NCBI GenBank assembly: GCA_026014685.1
Contig: JAOZHW010000007.1
Location: 372,001-436,000 of the forward strand
Length of the DNA: 64,000 nucleotides
Direction of reading: 5' to 3'
DNA from: Candidatus Bathyarchaeota archaeon
GTDB taxonomy: Archaea; Thermoproteota; Bathyarchaeia; Bathyarchaeales; Bathycorpusculaceae
The translations under genes were made by a program, and so were the position numbers. This document shows, one piece after another, positions 29,630 through 38,053 of this stretch (position 1 is the first letter of the stretch; each line of letters begins with the position of its first letter). A model generated the notes under the pieces. The model was given only the letters and a program-made list of their open reading frames with translations. It was not told the DNA's origin and made no database searches.

Positions 29630-30596
29630 GGAACCCAAATTACAGCCCCCACAAGAAGAAGATCAACCCACCTCAAAGGTTGAACCCCAAAAAGCAAGGG
29701 TTTGCCCTGAATGTGGAAGCGCCCGACTTATGCATGATTCTGAAGCCGCTGAAATCGTGTGCATGGACTGCGGCATAGTTGTTCAGCAGAAAATGGCTGA
29801 CCGCGGACCCGAATGGCGAGCCTTCGATGATGAGCAACGTTCAAAACGCACCAGAGTCGGCGCACCCTTAACCTACACCATCCATGACAAAGGTTTATCC
29901 ACGACTATAGATTGGCATGACAGAGACGTCTACGGCAAAAGCCTCTCGCCTGGCCAGAAAGCCCAAGTTTATCGCTTGCGAAAATGGCAGCGCCGCATCA
30001 GGGTTTCCGATGCAACAGAACGTAACTTGGCGTTTGCGCTTTCAGAAATCACAAAGATATCCAACAACCTGAACTTGCCAAAAAACATCCTGGAAACCGC
30101 TTCAGTTATCTACCGTAAAGCCGTCAAAGAACGCCTCATACGTGGCAGGTCAATTCAGGGTGTTACGTCCGCTGCTTTGTATTTGGCGTGTAGGCAGTGT
30201 GGTTTGCCTCGAACGCTGGATGAGATTTCTCAGGCATCCGTAGTGAACAAAAAGGAAGTTGGGCGGAGCTATAGGTTCTTGATTCGGGAACTCAACTACT
30301 CGATTCCGCCGCTGCGCCCAAGTCAATACATCACTAAATTCTCAAATCAGCTCACCATGCAGGGGAAAGTGGAGGAAATCGCCCACAAAATCTTGACGTC
30401 CGCTAAAGAACTAAAACTTACCTCTGGACGTGGACCCACAGGTATCGCTGCAGCTGCAAGCTACATAGCTTCGGTTTTAACTGGAGAACGCAAGACGCAA
30501 AGGGAAATCGCTGAAATCGCGCAGGTTACCGAAGTAACTATCCGAAACCGCTACAAAGAACTTAGTGAAAAGCTGATGTTCCAGATCAGCATTTAA
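29622..30596 (+). CDS. tfb: Transcription factor B (TFIIB homologue)
   Basis: 324 residues. N-terminal zinc ribbon [20 protein letters not shown] and CMDCG; B-finger region [20 protein letters not shown]; two cyclin repeats, with [19 protein letters not shown] and [18 protein letters not shown]. It recruits RNA polymerase to TATA/TBP. Confidence 0.97.
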   Translation: MSREPKLQPPQEEDQPTSKVEPQKARVCPECGSARLMHDSEAAEIVCMDCGIVVQQKMADRGPEWRAFDDEQRSKRTRVGAPLTYTIHDKGLSTTIDWHDRDVYGKSLSPGQKAQVYRLRKWQRRIRVSDATERNLAFALSEITKISNNLNLPKNILETASVIYRKAVKERLIRGRSIQGVTSAALYLACRQCGLPRTLDEISQASVVNKKEVGRSYRFLIRELNYSIPPLRPSQYITKFSNQLTMQGKVEEIAHKILTSAKELKLTSGRGPTGIAAAASYIASVLTGERKTQREIAEIAQVTEVTIRNRYKELSEKLMFQISI

Positions 30597-30633
30597 ACCC
30601 CTTCACACTCTTTCTTTAAGTTAAGGGTTGTCT

Positions 30634-30939
30634 ATGGAGTTCACGTTTGAACCTGACTCTGAACCAGATGCTGAGGACGTTTTGAGCTTAGATGAGGCTG
30701 TTGTTCGGCTTCGGCAGATACAGGTGGGCTTAAAACATGTTTTAGGCAACCTTCAAGAGAAGCTTGCGTTGCTTGATGCGGAACCTCAACTGCAAGGCAA
30801 CCTTGACAAGCTACGCAGGGATGTAGAGTCACGGGCCACGGATTTAGAGACTGAGGTTAAACGGTTGCGTGATGACCTCAAGTCAATCAAAGACTTCTTA
30901 GGGCAGGATCTGGAGAAGAAAAAAACGCCTGAATCTTAA
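30634..30939 (+). CDS. Coiled-coil protein of unknown function
   Basis: 101 residues from ATG 30634. The first 15 residues are acidic, then heptads run to the end (LDEAVVRLRQIQVGLKHVLG, LRRDVESRATDLETEVKRLR). It starts 38 bases after TFB and is probably cotranscribed. No family recognised. Confidence 0.65.
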   Translation: MEFTFEPDSEPDAEDVLSLDEAVVRLRQIQVGLKHVLGNLQEKLALLDAEPQLQGNLDKLRRDVESRATDLETEVKRLRDDLKSIKDFLGQDLEKKKTPES

Positions 30940-30986
30940 CCAAAAGACAGGTATTTTTTTAAGGATGTAAACAGCTATCCTACATT

Positions 30987-31601
30987 ATGCCCTATAAATT
31001 CACTTTTGACTTGTCAAAAGTTCCCCGATTCTTCTTTACAGAGCTGGCGATGATTAGTTACCAGCGGGGCATGCATAAAACGGTTCTAAACACCGCTAAC
31101 GATTTGATTGTTAAATTTCGAATTCAAGAAGCCACAGGCTTAAACATTTCAGACGCAGTGGTTTTACTTCAGGACCTCTTGGATTTGCAGGCAGTCAACC
31201 TTACAGAGCGACCAAGGTTCTTAGAAACCAAGAAACGGGCACTCTTCATCCCGCACTGTTCCCGCAAATACATGGACAACAGATGTAAAGCCAGCTTTGA
31301 CCCCGAAGTTCCAGCTTACACTTGCGCTCATTGCTCCGATGACTGCATAGTTAACAAGGCTGACCGATACGCCAGAAGCAAAGGCTACGACGTCTACGTT
31401 GTTCCCGGCGGTTCATGTATTCCAAAGATTCTTAAAAACAACTGCTATGAAGGCGTTGTAGGGGTGGCTTGTGGAGAAGAGATGAAGATGATGGGGCACC
31501 TCTTAGCCAGCCTAGATGTTCGCGGTCAAGGCATACCTTTGATTAAGAATGGCTGTGCAAACACTTCCTTCAACATGGACACCGTCATGAAAACCCTCTA
31601 A
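30987..31601 (+). CDS. DUF116-family protein
   Basis: 204 residues. The cysteine-rich centre and end (FIPHCSRKYMDNRCKASFD, YTCAHCSDDCIVNKADRYAR, VPGGSCIPKILKNN, GVVGVACGEEMKMMG) are typical of DUF116 proteins, which are thought to bind a metal or iron-sulfur cluster. The role is unknown. Confidence 0.85.
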   Translation: MPYKFTFDLSKVPRFFFTELAMISYQRGMHKTVLNTANDLIVKFRIQEATGLNISDAVVLLQDLLDLQAVNLTERPRFLETKKRALFIPHCSRKYMDNRCKASFDPEVPAYTCAHCSDDCIVNKADRYARSKGYDVYVVPGGSCIPKILKNNCYEGVVGVACGEEMKMMGHLLASLDVRGQGIPLIKNGCANTSFNMDTVMKTL

Positions 31602-31649
31602 ACGAGACCGTAATCGCAGGCGCTACTGCTCTGCCGCCTCCTCCCCTCC

Positions 31650-31666
31650 CTTATATATAGAACAAA
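31650..31666 (+). promoter_or_regulatory. TATA element cttatatatagaacaaa
   Basis: Strong TATA-type element about 65 bases upstream of the membrane-protein gene at 31730. A 16/17 match lies in opposite orientation at 10883-10899. Confidence 0.5.
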
Positions 31667-31729
31667 CACCCTTAAGTGGGTTCATTGTAGCCCCCTTAAA
31701 ATACCTGAGCCACCCAAGAAGTACCCCGT

Positions 31730-32305
31730 ATGTTTGAGTATCTAGTGTTTGTCGCCGCCGCAGCCTCGTTGACCGCCGCGTTGGTTTACATCCGCTCCAT
31801 GTTTAGGGGCGAAACTAAACCCAACAGGGTAACTTGGTTCATGTGGGCGGTTGCACCCTTCATAGCTACTGCAGCGGCGGTCTCCAGCGGGGTGGGTTGG
31901 GCAGTGGTACCCGTGTTTATGTCGGGGTTTTCGCCGTTTCTGATTTTTGCAGCTTCGTTTTTCTGTAAGAAAGCCTACTGGAAACTTTCAACTTTCGATT
32001 ACCTCTGTGGAGTCCTCTCAGCTGCAGCCTTGGTGCTGTGGTACTTGACCCGCGACCCAAACCTAGCCATAACCTTCGCCATGGCAAGCGACGCTTTCGC
32101 CGCTGTCCCCACCCTCACAAAAGCGTGGCGGAACCCCAAAACTGAATCCGTCTGGCCGTACCTCATCGGCACTTTCACGCCGCTAACCAGCTTTCTGGCG
32201 GCAACAGCTTGGAGTTTCTCGGAGTTGGCTTTCCCCGCCTATCTTGTGGTAATTAATGTGATGCTTCTGGTTTCTATGTCTAAGAGATGGCTTGATAAGA
32301 ACTGA
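31730..32305 (+). CDS. Multispanning membrane protein, PQ-loop-like
   Basis: 191 residues with about six hydrophobic segments. ETKPNRVTWFMWAVAPFIAT and FAAVPTLTKAWRNPKTESVW repeat a layout seen in PQ-loop/SWEET-like carriers, so a half-repeat transporter is plausible. Last chromosomal gene before the putative attachment site. Confidence 0.7.
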   Translation: MFEYLVFVAAAASLTAALVYIRSMFRGETKPNRVTWFMWAVAPFIATAAAVSSGVGWAVVPVFMSGFSPFLIFAASFFCKKAYWKLSTFDYLCGVLSAAALVLWYLTRDPNLAITFAMASDAFAAVPTLTKAWRNPKTESVWPYLIGTFTPLTSFLAATAWSFSELAFPAYLVVINVMLLVSMSKRWLDKN

Positions 32306-32321
32306 CTTGGAAGGTTGGGGG

Positions 32322-32344
32322 TGGCGGGCCCGCTGGGATTCAAA
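32322..32344 (-). repeat. Candidate attachment site: tRNA 3'-end fragment
   Basis: On the minus strand it reads GAATCCCAGCGGGCCCGCCA with exact tRNA 3' geometry: T-stem half CCCAG (5), acceptor half CGGGCCC (7), G73, CCA. The T-loop is TTTGAAT, so identity to a tRNA stops near position 56; no 5' part is present. It lies 16 bases from the integrase stop, as expected for an att site made by integration into a tRNA gene. The intact partner is not in this window. Confidence 0.65.
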
Positions 32345-32359
32345 AGATTTGACTGGAAT

Positions 32360-33790
32360 TTAGCCTGTTTTTTCATTGTGTATCAGCTCCTTAATGTGGT
32401 TGCTTAGCACTATTAGTTGGTGGTTTTCTATGTCGGTTTGGTTTGTGTAGGTGATTGCACCTTCAGCTAGTGCATCTCTGGTTAAGAGTTGTTCTGGGTT
32501 TAAGCCCCAAGCGCGTATGATTTCTTTGAGGGCTTCGACTTTGCTGACTTGCGTTTTCGGCTTAATGCATAATCCTGCTGCTGCGTAGATGCTGCGTAGT
32601 TTGTCTATGCCTATGCTTTGGATGTCGTGGTAGGTGTCGATTGTGTGTCCCATCATGTAGTCAACGTAGTCTGCTTGGACGCCGAGTGCGAGCATTTGGG
32701 TTTTGAAGTATTTTCTTAGGCTATGGACTCTTAGGTCATACATGCGTCCGATTGGTTTCTTGATTAAGTCTGCATCTTGGTATAGTTCGTGTACGAGTCT
32801 GCGTATTTCTTTTGAGGTTATGCTTTTGGGGGTGCGGTAGTGCTCGTTTCTTATTAATGGTGACTCGGGAGTCAAGGTTTCTGGTGGGATTCTTTGTGAG
32901 CCTTTCTTTCGTTGTTCTAGGTATGCTTTTAGGAATTGTGCTGCTTCTGCGCCGAGGAAGGTGTCGTAGTCGTGGTATTTGCCTTTGGTGATTTCGGCTT
33001 CGACGTGTACGTGGATGGGGATAGTGTTGTTTTCGATGTCTTTTTGGACGTGTCTGTAGAGGAGTTTGGCGAGTGTTTCTTCTCTGAAAGCGCCGAGTGC
33101 AAGCATGGATATGATGGTTTTTTCTCGGAGTTGTGCTATGTCAAGTAGTTTTGCGAGTTCTTCTGGTTTTGGCGCTCTGTCTTTGTAGGTTACTCTTCGG
33201 CTTAATGGTGCTGAAAGCTCAAGTTTGATGCTGTTTGTTCTGTAGAAGGTTTTGACGTGTTTGGCGCAGCAGTGTACTCTGCTCGGTGTTAGGCCTTCGT
33301 CTTGAAGTGCTGCTACATACTCGTCAAGATAGCCTGAGTGGTTTTGGACTCTTTGTGGGTCGGGTATGTTTCCGATGGGTTTGCAGTCTTGGATTATGAG
33401 GTCGGGGCTGTAGCCGAGCCATATTGCGTATCTTTGTACGGTTGAGGTGTAGCTGTAGCAGCTGTTTAGAGAGCCTGAGCAGTGGCGCAGGAAGTGTCTT
33501 GCCATTTTGATGAGGCTTTGGTTGTCGAAGACGTATGGGATTAGGTTGGGTCTTTCGTTTACGAGTGCGCTTATGATGTAGTTGATTAAGCCTTTTTCTT
33601 TGGCTGCTAAGACTTTGTTTAGGCTTAAGGTGACTGGTTGCTGAAGTGGCCAGCCTCTTAAGCTGTGGTCGATTGTTACTGTGTCGCCTTGGATGTTTAG
33701 TGGAAGATTGAGTGTTTTTAGTTCTTCAACTGTGAGTTGGCGATTTCTGGTTATGGGCTGTGCTAGTGTTTGCGTGGCTCTAGTAATCAT
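32360..33790 (-). CDS. int: Tyrosine recombinase (integrase)
   Basis: 476 residues. N-terminal and core-binding helices occupy about 1-200. The catalytic domain has the first arginine in MLALGAFREETLAKLLYRHV, a lysine in EITKGKYHDYDTF, the HxxR box VHSLRKYFKTQM, and the GH plus nucleophile tyrosine in MMGHTIDTYHDIQ. It is next to a tRNA-end fragment at 32322 and overlaps an upstream small gene by 4 bases. It should integrate and excise the element. Confidence 0.9.
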   Translation of the reverse strand: MITRATQTLAQPITRNRQLTVEELKTLNLPLNIQGDTVTIDHSLRGWPLQQPVTLSLNKVLAAKEKGLINYIISALVNERPNLIPYVFDNQSLIKMARHFLRHCSGSLNSCYSYTSTVQRYAIWLGYSPDLIIQDCKPIGNIPDPQRVQNHSGYLDEYVAALQDEGLTPSRVHCCAKHVKTFYRTNSIKLELSAPLSRRVTYKDRAPKPEELAKLLDIAQLREKTIISMLALGAFREETLAKLLYRHVQKDIENNTIPIHVHVEAEITKGKYHDYDTFLGAEAAQFLKAYLEQRKKGSQRIPPETLTPESPLIRNEHYRTPKSITSKEIRRLVHELYQDADLIKKPIGRMYDLRVHSLRKYFKTQMLALGVQADYVDYMMGHTIDTYHDIQSIGIDKLRSIYAAAGLCIKPKTQVSKVEALKEIIRAWGLNPEQLLTRDALAEGAITYTNQTDIENHQLIVLSNHIKELIHNEKTG

Positions 33791-34188
33791 TTGCCGTCTT
33801 TCCTTTTTCTTTGTTGAGTTTTTCGCTTCTTTGGCTGAAGCGCGAACTCAGGTTTACCTATGTGGCTTTGAGAATTTAAATTCCAATCTGAACTTTCTTG
33901 TAGCGGTAGCTTATGCATTTCTAGGACGCAACTTTTCAAAATTATGACTCCGCTACCTTGTCCACTGGGAATTTGAGCATTCGGAATTGTCCGGTCATGC
34001 TCGATTAGCACTATGTCATCAGTTTGTTTCGAGAGCCAGCCGATGGTTTCACGTTCGACCGACTCGGCAATTGGTTGAGTGATGTTTTTGAAGAGTACGT
34101 GGTCTTTGTAGCGGACGTAGACTGCTGAGCCTATACAAAACATTAGGTTAGAAAAGGATACAGATGTGCCTCGTGTAAGTTCAGCCAT
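33787..34188 (-). CDS. Unknown protein upstream of integrase
   Basis: 133 residues, soluble, with a very basic tail (PKKRKTQQRKRKDGK). VGSAVYVRYKDH-like region (CIGSAVYVRYKDHVLFKN) suggests a small beta domain. The start codon region of int overlaps its stop, so the two are cotranscribed. No family recognised. Confidence 0.6.
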   Translation of the reverse strand: MAELTRGTSVSFSNLMFCIGSAVYVRYKDHVLFKNITQPIAESVERETIGWLSKQTDDIVLIEHDRTIPNAQIPSGQGSGVIILKSCVLEMHKLPLQESSDWNLNSQSHIGKPEFALQPKKRKTQQRKRKDGK

Positions 34189-34203
34189 CCGCTCATCTCA
34201 GCC

Positions 34204-34506
34204 TCAAACTGAATGTTTCTCTTGCTCTAAGTCTGCGATGCCCAGCAAATCACACAAACTCTTGAATGCCAGCAAAGCCTCAGTCTGCTTTTTCTTATCA
34301 GAAATGGCCAAAATCCTGTTCTTGAACAGTTCCAGTTCAGCCCTCAGGTCCAGCCCTTCGATAAGCTGCAGTCTTTGCTCATGATCGTTTAGCACGAAAT
34401 TGATCTTATTTAGGATGGTGCAGATGTCAGCGATGATTTCTTGAACTGTCACTTTTTTGGGTTTATCCAAGCCTTTTTCACCTTGACCAACTCTCAGGCT
34501 GAACAT
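34204..34506 (-). CDS. Small helical protein of unknown function
   Basis: 100 residues, predicted helical and coiled-coil (QEIIADICTILNKINFVLND, LELFKNRILAISDKKKQTEA). Sixteen bases separate it from the next gene. Part of the element's leftward small-gene set. Confidence 0.55.
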   Translation of the reverse strand: MFSLRVGQGEKGLDKPKKVTVQEIIADICTILNKINFVLNDHEQRLQLIEGLDLRAELELFKNRILAISDKKKQTEALLAFKSLCDLLGIADLEQEKHSV

Positions 34507-34569
34507 AAAAACTATCTATCGACACAACGAGATCATCTCGTTGTAGGGGTCAACAACGACACCAATCTT

Positions 34570-34956
34570 TTACCGATACATCTTAAAGGCATCCACTACC
34601 TTTTTGAGCTGGTCTTTGGGAGCAGTTTCGAGAAATAAGTTTAGGTCCCTTCTCAGCTCTAAGGCGGCTCTGCCTCTTTCGCTTAGCTTATAGAGAGTTG
34701 AAAGAAAATGCGGTTTGGTCTCTCGGGTGCCCTCATCTTCCAACCAGCCCTGCTGAAATAAAGCCTTGACTCGTCTATCCACGTTTTGTTTTCCTCTACG
34801 TCTGAATCCTCTTGTGGCATGGACCTCTCTGTATATGTCATAGCTTGCCAGTAGTTTTCCCTCTGGGTAGAGAATCAAAAATATTACAAAATTTAGCTTA
34901 GCTTGTCGGCCACTGAAGACCTCAAGTTTAGTGCACTTGCTATGTTCCCTCACCAC
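34570..34956 (-). CDS. Winged-helix DNA-binding protein
   Basis: 128 residues. NFVIFLILYPEGKLLASYDI, RRGKQNVDRRVKALFQQGWL and LYKLSERGRAALELRRDL form a winged-helix (PadR/MarR-like) pattern. A copy of the TGTCCTAA box in leftward orientation (35083-35090) lies about 130 bases upstream of its start. It may regulate the integrated element. Confidence 0.65.
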   Translation of the reverse strand: MVREHSKCTKLEVFSGRQAKLNFVIFLILYPEGKLLASYDIYREVHATRGFRRRGKQNVDRRVKALFQQGWLEDEGTRETKPHFLSTLYKLSERGRAALELRRDLNLFLETAPKDQLKKVVDAFKMYR

Positions 34957-35082
34957 CCTTGTCTACTCTCCCGATGGATTGTAGACCAAAACTGGGTTGG
35001 GATTCTGCTAAAAACAGGATGAGGCGATGACTTGCCAGTTGTGATGACATAATGCGTAAGAATTAATACTTAATGCTATACT

Positions 35083-35090
35083 TTAGGACA
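35083..35090 (-). promoter_or_regulatory. TGTCCTAA box, leftward copy
   Basis: The reverse strand reads tttgtcctaaagtatag, identical over 15 or more bases to the box at 36077-36092. It faces the winged-helix gene at 34956. Confidence 0.5.
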
Positions 35091-35137
35091 AAACATAGAA
35101 AAATTAGTACGGATACAGAGAACCTTAAGAGTTTTGA

Positions 35138-35419
35138 TTATCCTTCGGTTAGTTGCTCACTATTTTTCTCTTTTCTTATACGGTTAACTACCATGAATGC
35201 TCCAACAATGGTGAGGGAAACGATTGCTGCTATACCTATCAATTGAAATGCCCAAAATATTTGGCTTAACAAAGATTCTGGTCTAGAGGTTGGCTGTGGT
35301 CCAGGCGGTTGTTGTATAGGCATATCGGGGAAGATAATATAGCTTAAACCTAGCAATAAAAAAGCCGACAAAACACCAACTATGACCATTATTACCATCT
35401 TTGTTTCTAGTTTCACCAA
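35138..35419 (-). CDS. Small two-helix membrane protein
   Basis: 93 residues. Two hydrophobic segments (about 7-30 and 55-80) are separated by a proline-rich loop (PDMPIQQPPGPQPTSRPESL). Charged tail RIRKEKNSEQ. Function unknown. Confidence 0.55.
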   Translation of the reverse strand: MVKLETKMVIMVIVGVLSAFLLLGLSYIIFPDMPIQQPPGPQPTSRPESLLSQIFWAFQLIGIAAIVSLTIVGAFMVVNRIRKEKNSEQLTEG

Positions 35420-35497
35420 GGTTTCGAAGATTCATCACCCCTGTGTTTTAATGAATTCTCAAAGCACCCCAATATTTTAACATTATATTTCTATTAG

Positions 35498-35538
35498 GTG
35501 TACTAAATTTTGTACACTCGGTTATCTGTATAACAGAT
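35498..35538. promoter_or_regulatory. Two palindromes upstream of the wHTH membrane regulator
   Basis: GTGTAC-TAAATTTT-GTACAC (35498-35517) is a perfect 6-bp dyad and contains a TGTACTAA half-site related to the TGTCCTAA boxes. ATCTGT-ATA-ACAGAT (35524-35538) is a second perfect dyad. They lie 54-94 bases before the start at 35592 and suggest autoregulation. Confidence 0.6.
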
Positions 35539-35591
35539 GAAACGTTCTGCATATATCGGGCTAGTTTTTAAATTGGTGTTAACGATAAATT

Positions 35592-36035
35592 ATGTCTTTG
35601 GGGGTAAGAGATTTACCAGAAGATGAATCAAGCGATGTTCTAAAGGGAACTGCTCTTGATATCTATCGCCTTTTGTTACGGAGTCGTAAATCTCTTGGTA
35701 TTCGAGAAATTCAAAGAGCATTAAAACTGAGCAGCCCCTCTGTAGCGCAATATCACATCTCTAAATTAGAGCACGCAGGACTATTAAAAAAGGAAAGTGG
35801 AAATTATACCGTTGACAAGTTGATATTAGAAAATTGTGTTAAAATCAGCCGCTTCTTGATTCCTAGATATCTACTTTATTTGTCTTTTGCGATTACCATC
35901 TTATTGATAGAGCTTACTTTTTTAAGACCGCTTGTTTTTAACGGTGAATATTTCTTTTATGTATCAGTGACCGCTATAGCCGTCTTAGTTTTTCTCTATG
36001 AGACAATAAAGGTTTGGCGTAAAGGAAGCCTTTAA
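35592..36035 (+). CDS. Membrane-anchored winged-helix regulator
   Basis: 147 residues. The N-terminal ArsR/MarR-like wHTH reads TALDIYRLLLRSRKSLGIRE, LKLSSPSVAQYHISKLEHAG and LLKKESGNYTV. Two membrane helices follow (about 92-112 and 118-138). Such layouts link a membrane signal to transcription. Its own promoter and most genes downstream share related dyads, so it is the best candidate for the regulator of this island. Confidence 0.75.
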   Translation: MSLGVRDLPEDESSDVLKGTALDIYRLLLRSRKSLGIREIQRALKLSSPSVAQYHISKLEHAGLLKKESGNYTVDKLILENCVKISRFLIPRYLLYLSFAITILLIELTFLRPLVFNGEYFFYVSVTAIAVLVFLYETIKVWRKGSL

Positions 36036-36056
36036 TCCAAACAATTTCAATTTTTG

Positions 36057-36097
36057 TGTCCTAGTCCGTAGTACATTTGTCCTAAAGTATAGAAATA
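36057..36097 (+). promoter_or_regulatory. TGTCCTAA box before 36135
   Basis: GTCCTA at 36058 is repeated at 36079, a 21-bp period. The second copy forms the dyad gtagtaca-tt-tgtcctaa and is followed by agtatagaaat, the AT-rich promoter. The gene starts at 36135. Confidence 0.65.
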
Positions 36098-36134
36098 AAT
36101 TCAATATGTAAAGAGATATTATCAAGGTGAATCA

Positions 36135-37055
36135 ATGAAAAACCCAAAAATTTTAAAATTTGTTGCAGTAGCAAGTGTTCTTTTCGTTATCATGGCAATA
36201 TTGCCCGTTCATGCATTGGCTCCATCGGACGAGACCATAGGCATTCCGGCTGGTGCAATGACTTTTGATGAGTTGCGCTCTATCATCTCTCAATCCACGA
36301 ATAAAGACACGGTTGAGAACGATATTGAATACGAAGTGTGCGTTGAAACAGCTGATGCTTGGCAATTGCCTCCTGAGATAGTGGAAAAAATGACTAAAGA
36401 AGATTTAAATAAACTTGCATGTCTACCCGGCTACTTTACACCAAATCAGATGTCGATAGAAGTCATAACCGATAACATTGGCGGACAAATGCTATTGGAT
36501 GAGACAACTCATGTTGTAAAAACAATTGTGATAATCGATGAAGAGGCGTATTATTATTACGCATGTAATGAGCCTTGGTTTGCGACATGGGAAGGATGCT
36601 GTGCGTGGGCAAATAACATTCTAGAGGGCGGTGATGATTATTTGGAGATACCTTTTGGAATTGACTTCCAAGCGCAATCACAGTATTATTGCTATTGGGA
36701 AACACCCGACTACATGGATTACTATGACCTGTTAGATGAGATTGATGGCGTTGATCCGACAGGTGTAAGCTGTGACGTGATAGTCTTAATGACAGGGCAA
36801 TCTGGCGGAAGCATTGTGGGTCTCGCAAATAGAATGGGGCATCATTTTCTTATGAACGCAGCCGCATCTGGTTGGCCATATTACATTCCCGTAGCAAATC
36901 TCTTCCAACATGAAGCTTCCCACCTATACGACTGCTCAGACCACGGATACGATCAGACCTATTGTATCATGAGCTACACGTATCAGTGGCAAACAAGAGG
37001 ATATTGTACTGGATGCACTACACAAATTAATCTAAACTGTGCTCGTTTCGATTAA
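36135..37055 (+). CDS. Secreted metzincin-like zinc metalloprotease
   Basis: 306 residues. Signal peptide at about 8-28 (FVAVASVLFVIMAILPVHAL). The mature part ends with the zinc site HEASHLYDCSDHGYDQTYCI, that is HExxHxx-D-xx-D/H, followed at once by IMSY, which looks like the methionine turn of metzincins. Asp or His at the third ligand position recalls snapalysin-type enzymes. Many cysteines (for example CCAWANN) point to disulfides. It is likely an extracellular peptidase, possibly activated by removal of the N-terminal part (about 30-130). Confidence 0.72.
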   Translation: MKNPKILKFVAVASVLFVIMAILPVHALAPSDETIGIPAGAMTFDELRSIISQSTNKDTVENDIEYEVCVETADAWQLPPEIVEKMTKEDLNKLACLPGYFTPNQMSIEVITDNIGGQMLLDETTHVVKTIVIIDEEAYYYYACNEPWFATWEGCCAWANNILEGGDDYLEIPFGIDFQAQSQYYCYWETPDYMDYYDLLDEIDGVDPTGVSCDVIVLMTGQSGGSIVGLANRMGHHFLMNAAASGWPYYIPVANLFQHEASHLYDCSDHGYDQTYCIMSYTYQWQTRGYCTGCTTQINLNCARFD

Positions 37056-37199
37056 TTATTACCACTTCCTCTTTTTCTAATCTGGTGACCGCAGATAAGT
37101 TTACTTAGTAACATTTGTCGGCTTCTACTCTTGTGTTCTTTCCTAAGGGCATTTATAATAATATGCTGATGCTTTAGAGATAAGAGTTTCTCAATAAGT

Positions 37200-37232
37200 G
37201 TACTAAAAATGAGACAGTATGTCCTAAAGCAT
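37200..37232 (+). promoter_or_regulatory. TGTCCTAA box before 37282
   Basis: gtacta at 37200 and gtccta at 37221 keep the 21-bp period; context tatgtcctaaagcat. It lies about 55 bases upstream of the gene. Confidence 0.55.
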
Positions 37233-37281
37233 CGCTTTATATCAATCCAATCTGTAAATAATCTAACGGTGTATACAGAAA

Positions 37282-37875
37282 GTGTCAATTGCTAACTTGT
37301 ATTTTGTTCCTTATGTTATTCTTTTCATTGCTCTTACAGTAATAGTTCTTGTATGTTTCTTGAAATTCCCATCACTAAGGAAATACCAGAAAAAAAGAAA
37401 TATTGCAGTCTATTTTGTCTTGGCCATAATCTTTAGCTTGCTGGCGTATGAAACCTATGATGTCTCTTTAGGTCCCGCTGTCATCTCCTACAAGATAGCC
37501 AGTGAAAAACAGATTTATGCTGGGCAAGTTAATCAGTTAGTTGTTTCCTGTGAAAGCCTCAGTATGAGAGAAACAAGCTTCTATTTGGTATTGAGATCTA
37601 CTAATGCATCCTTGATAGGAGACAGCCCAGATGGGATTCAAATTAACAGCAACTCAATCAAAATTCCATTCACGCTGAATAGCTTGCAGAAAGAGGTAAA
37701 TAAAACAGCGTCTTTCAAAATAGACGCGAATGTTACTCGTTGTGAATTTTATTCTTCAATTGAACAATTGGACCGAAAAACTATTGTGACCGATTCCACA
37801 ATTCGAGCGGAGTGCGTATTCAATAATAGATCTGATACTTACGTACTAAATACAATACTTGGTCCATCTGTATGA
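37282..37875 (+). CDS. Membrane protein with extracellular domain, unknown
   Basis: 197 residues with two N-terminal helices (about 5-27 and 38-57), then about 130 residues likely outside (beta-rich, QLVVSCESLSMRETSFYLVL). N-glycosylation-type sites (NAS, NKT, NVT, NRS) are frequent. Function not recognised. Confidence 0.6.
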   Translation: MSIANLYFVPYVILFIALTVIVLVCFLKFPSLRKYQKKRNIAVYFVLAIIFSLLAYETYDVSLGPAVISYKIASEKQIYAGQVNQLVVSCESLSMRETSFYLVLRSTNASLIGDSPDGIQINSNSIKIPFTLNSLQKEVNKTASFKIDANVTRCEFYSSIEQLDRKTIVTDSTIRAECVFNNRSDTYVLNTILGPSV

Positions 37876-37970
37876 AAAATTCAAAGTTGGCTACGAGAAG
37901 AAATAATCTCTCTTCTACATTATCGGCAACCGCTTTTACTTTTTAAGACGTGTAGTTTTTATGCATTTGA

Positions 37971-38010
37971 TGTCCTACTCTTTAGTACAGTTGTCCTAGA
38001 GCATAGAAAT
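37971..38010 (+). promoter_or_regulatory. TGTCCTAA box before 38054
   Basis: gtccta at 37972 and 37993 (21-bp period), dyad ttagtaca-gt-tgtcctag, then agcatagaaatatag. The gene starts at 38054. Confidence 0.65.
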
Positions 38011-38053
38011 ATAGTCTGTAAAGCAGGTTGTAGACTAAGAGGGAGGTGAAATA

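Noticed and set aside
34990-35010. Possible second attachment site (gggttgggattctgc)
   Set aside because: Shares only about seven bases with the tRNA-end fragment at 32322 and lacks the acceptor part.
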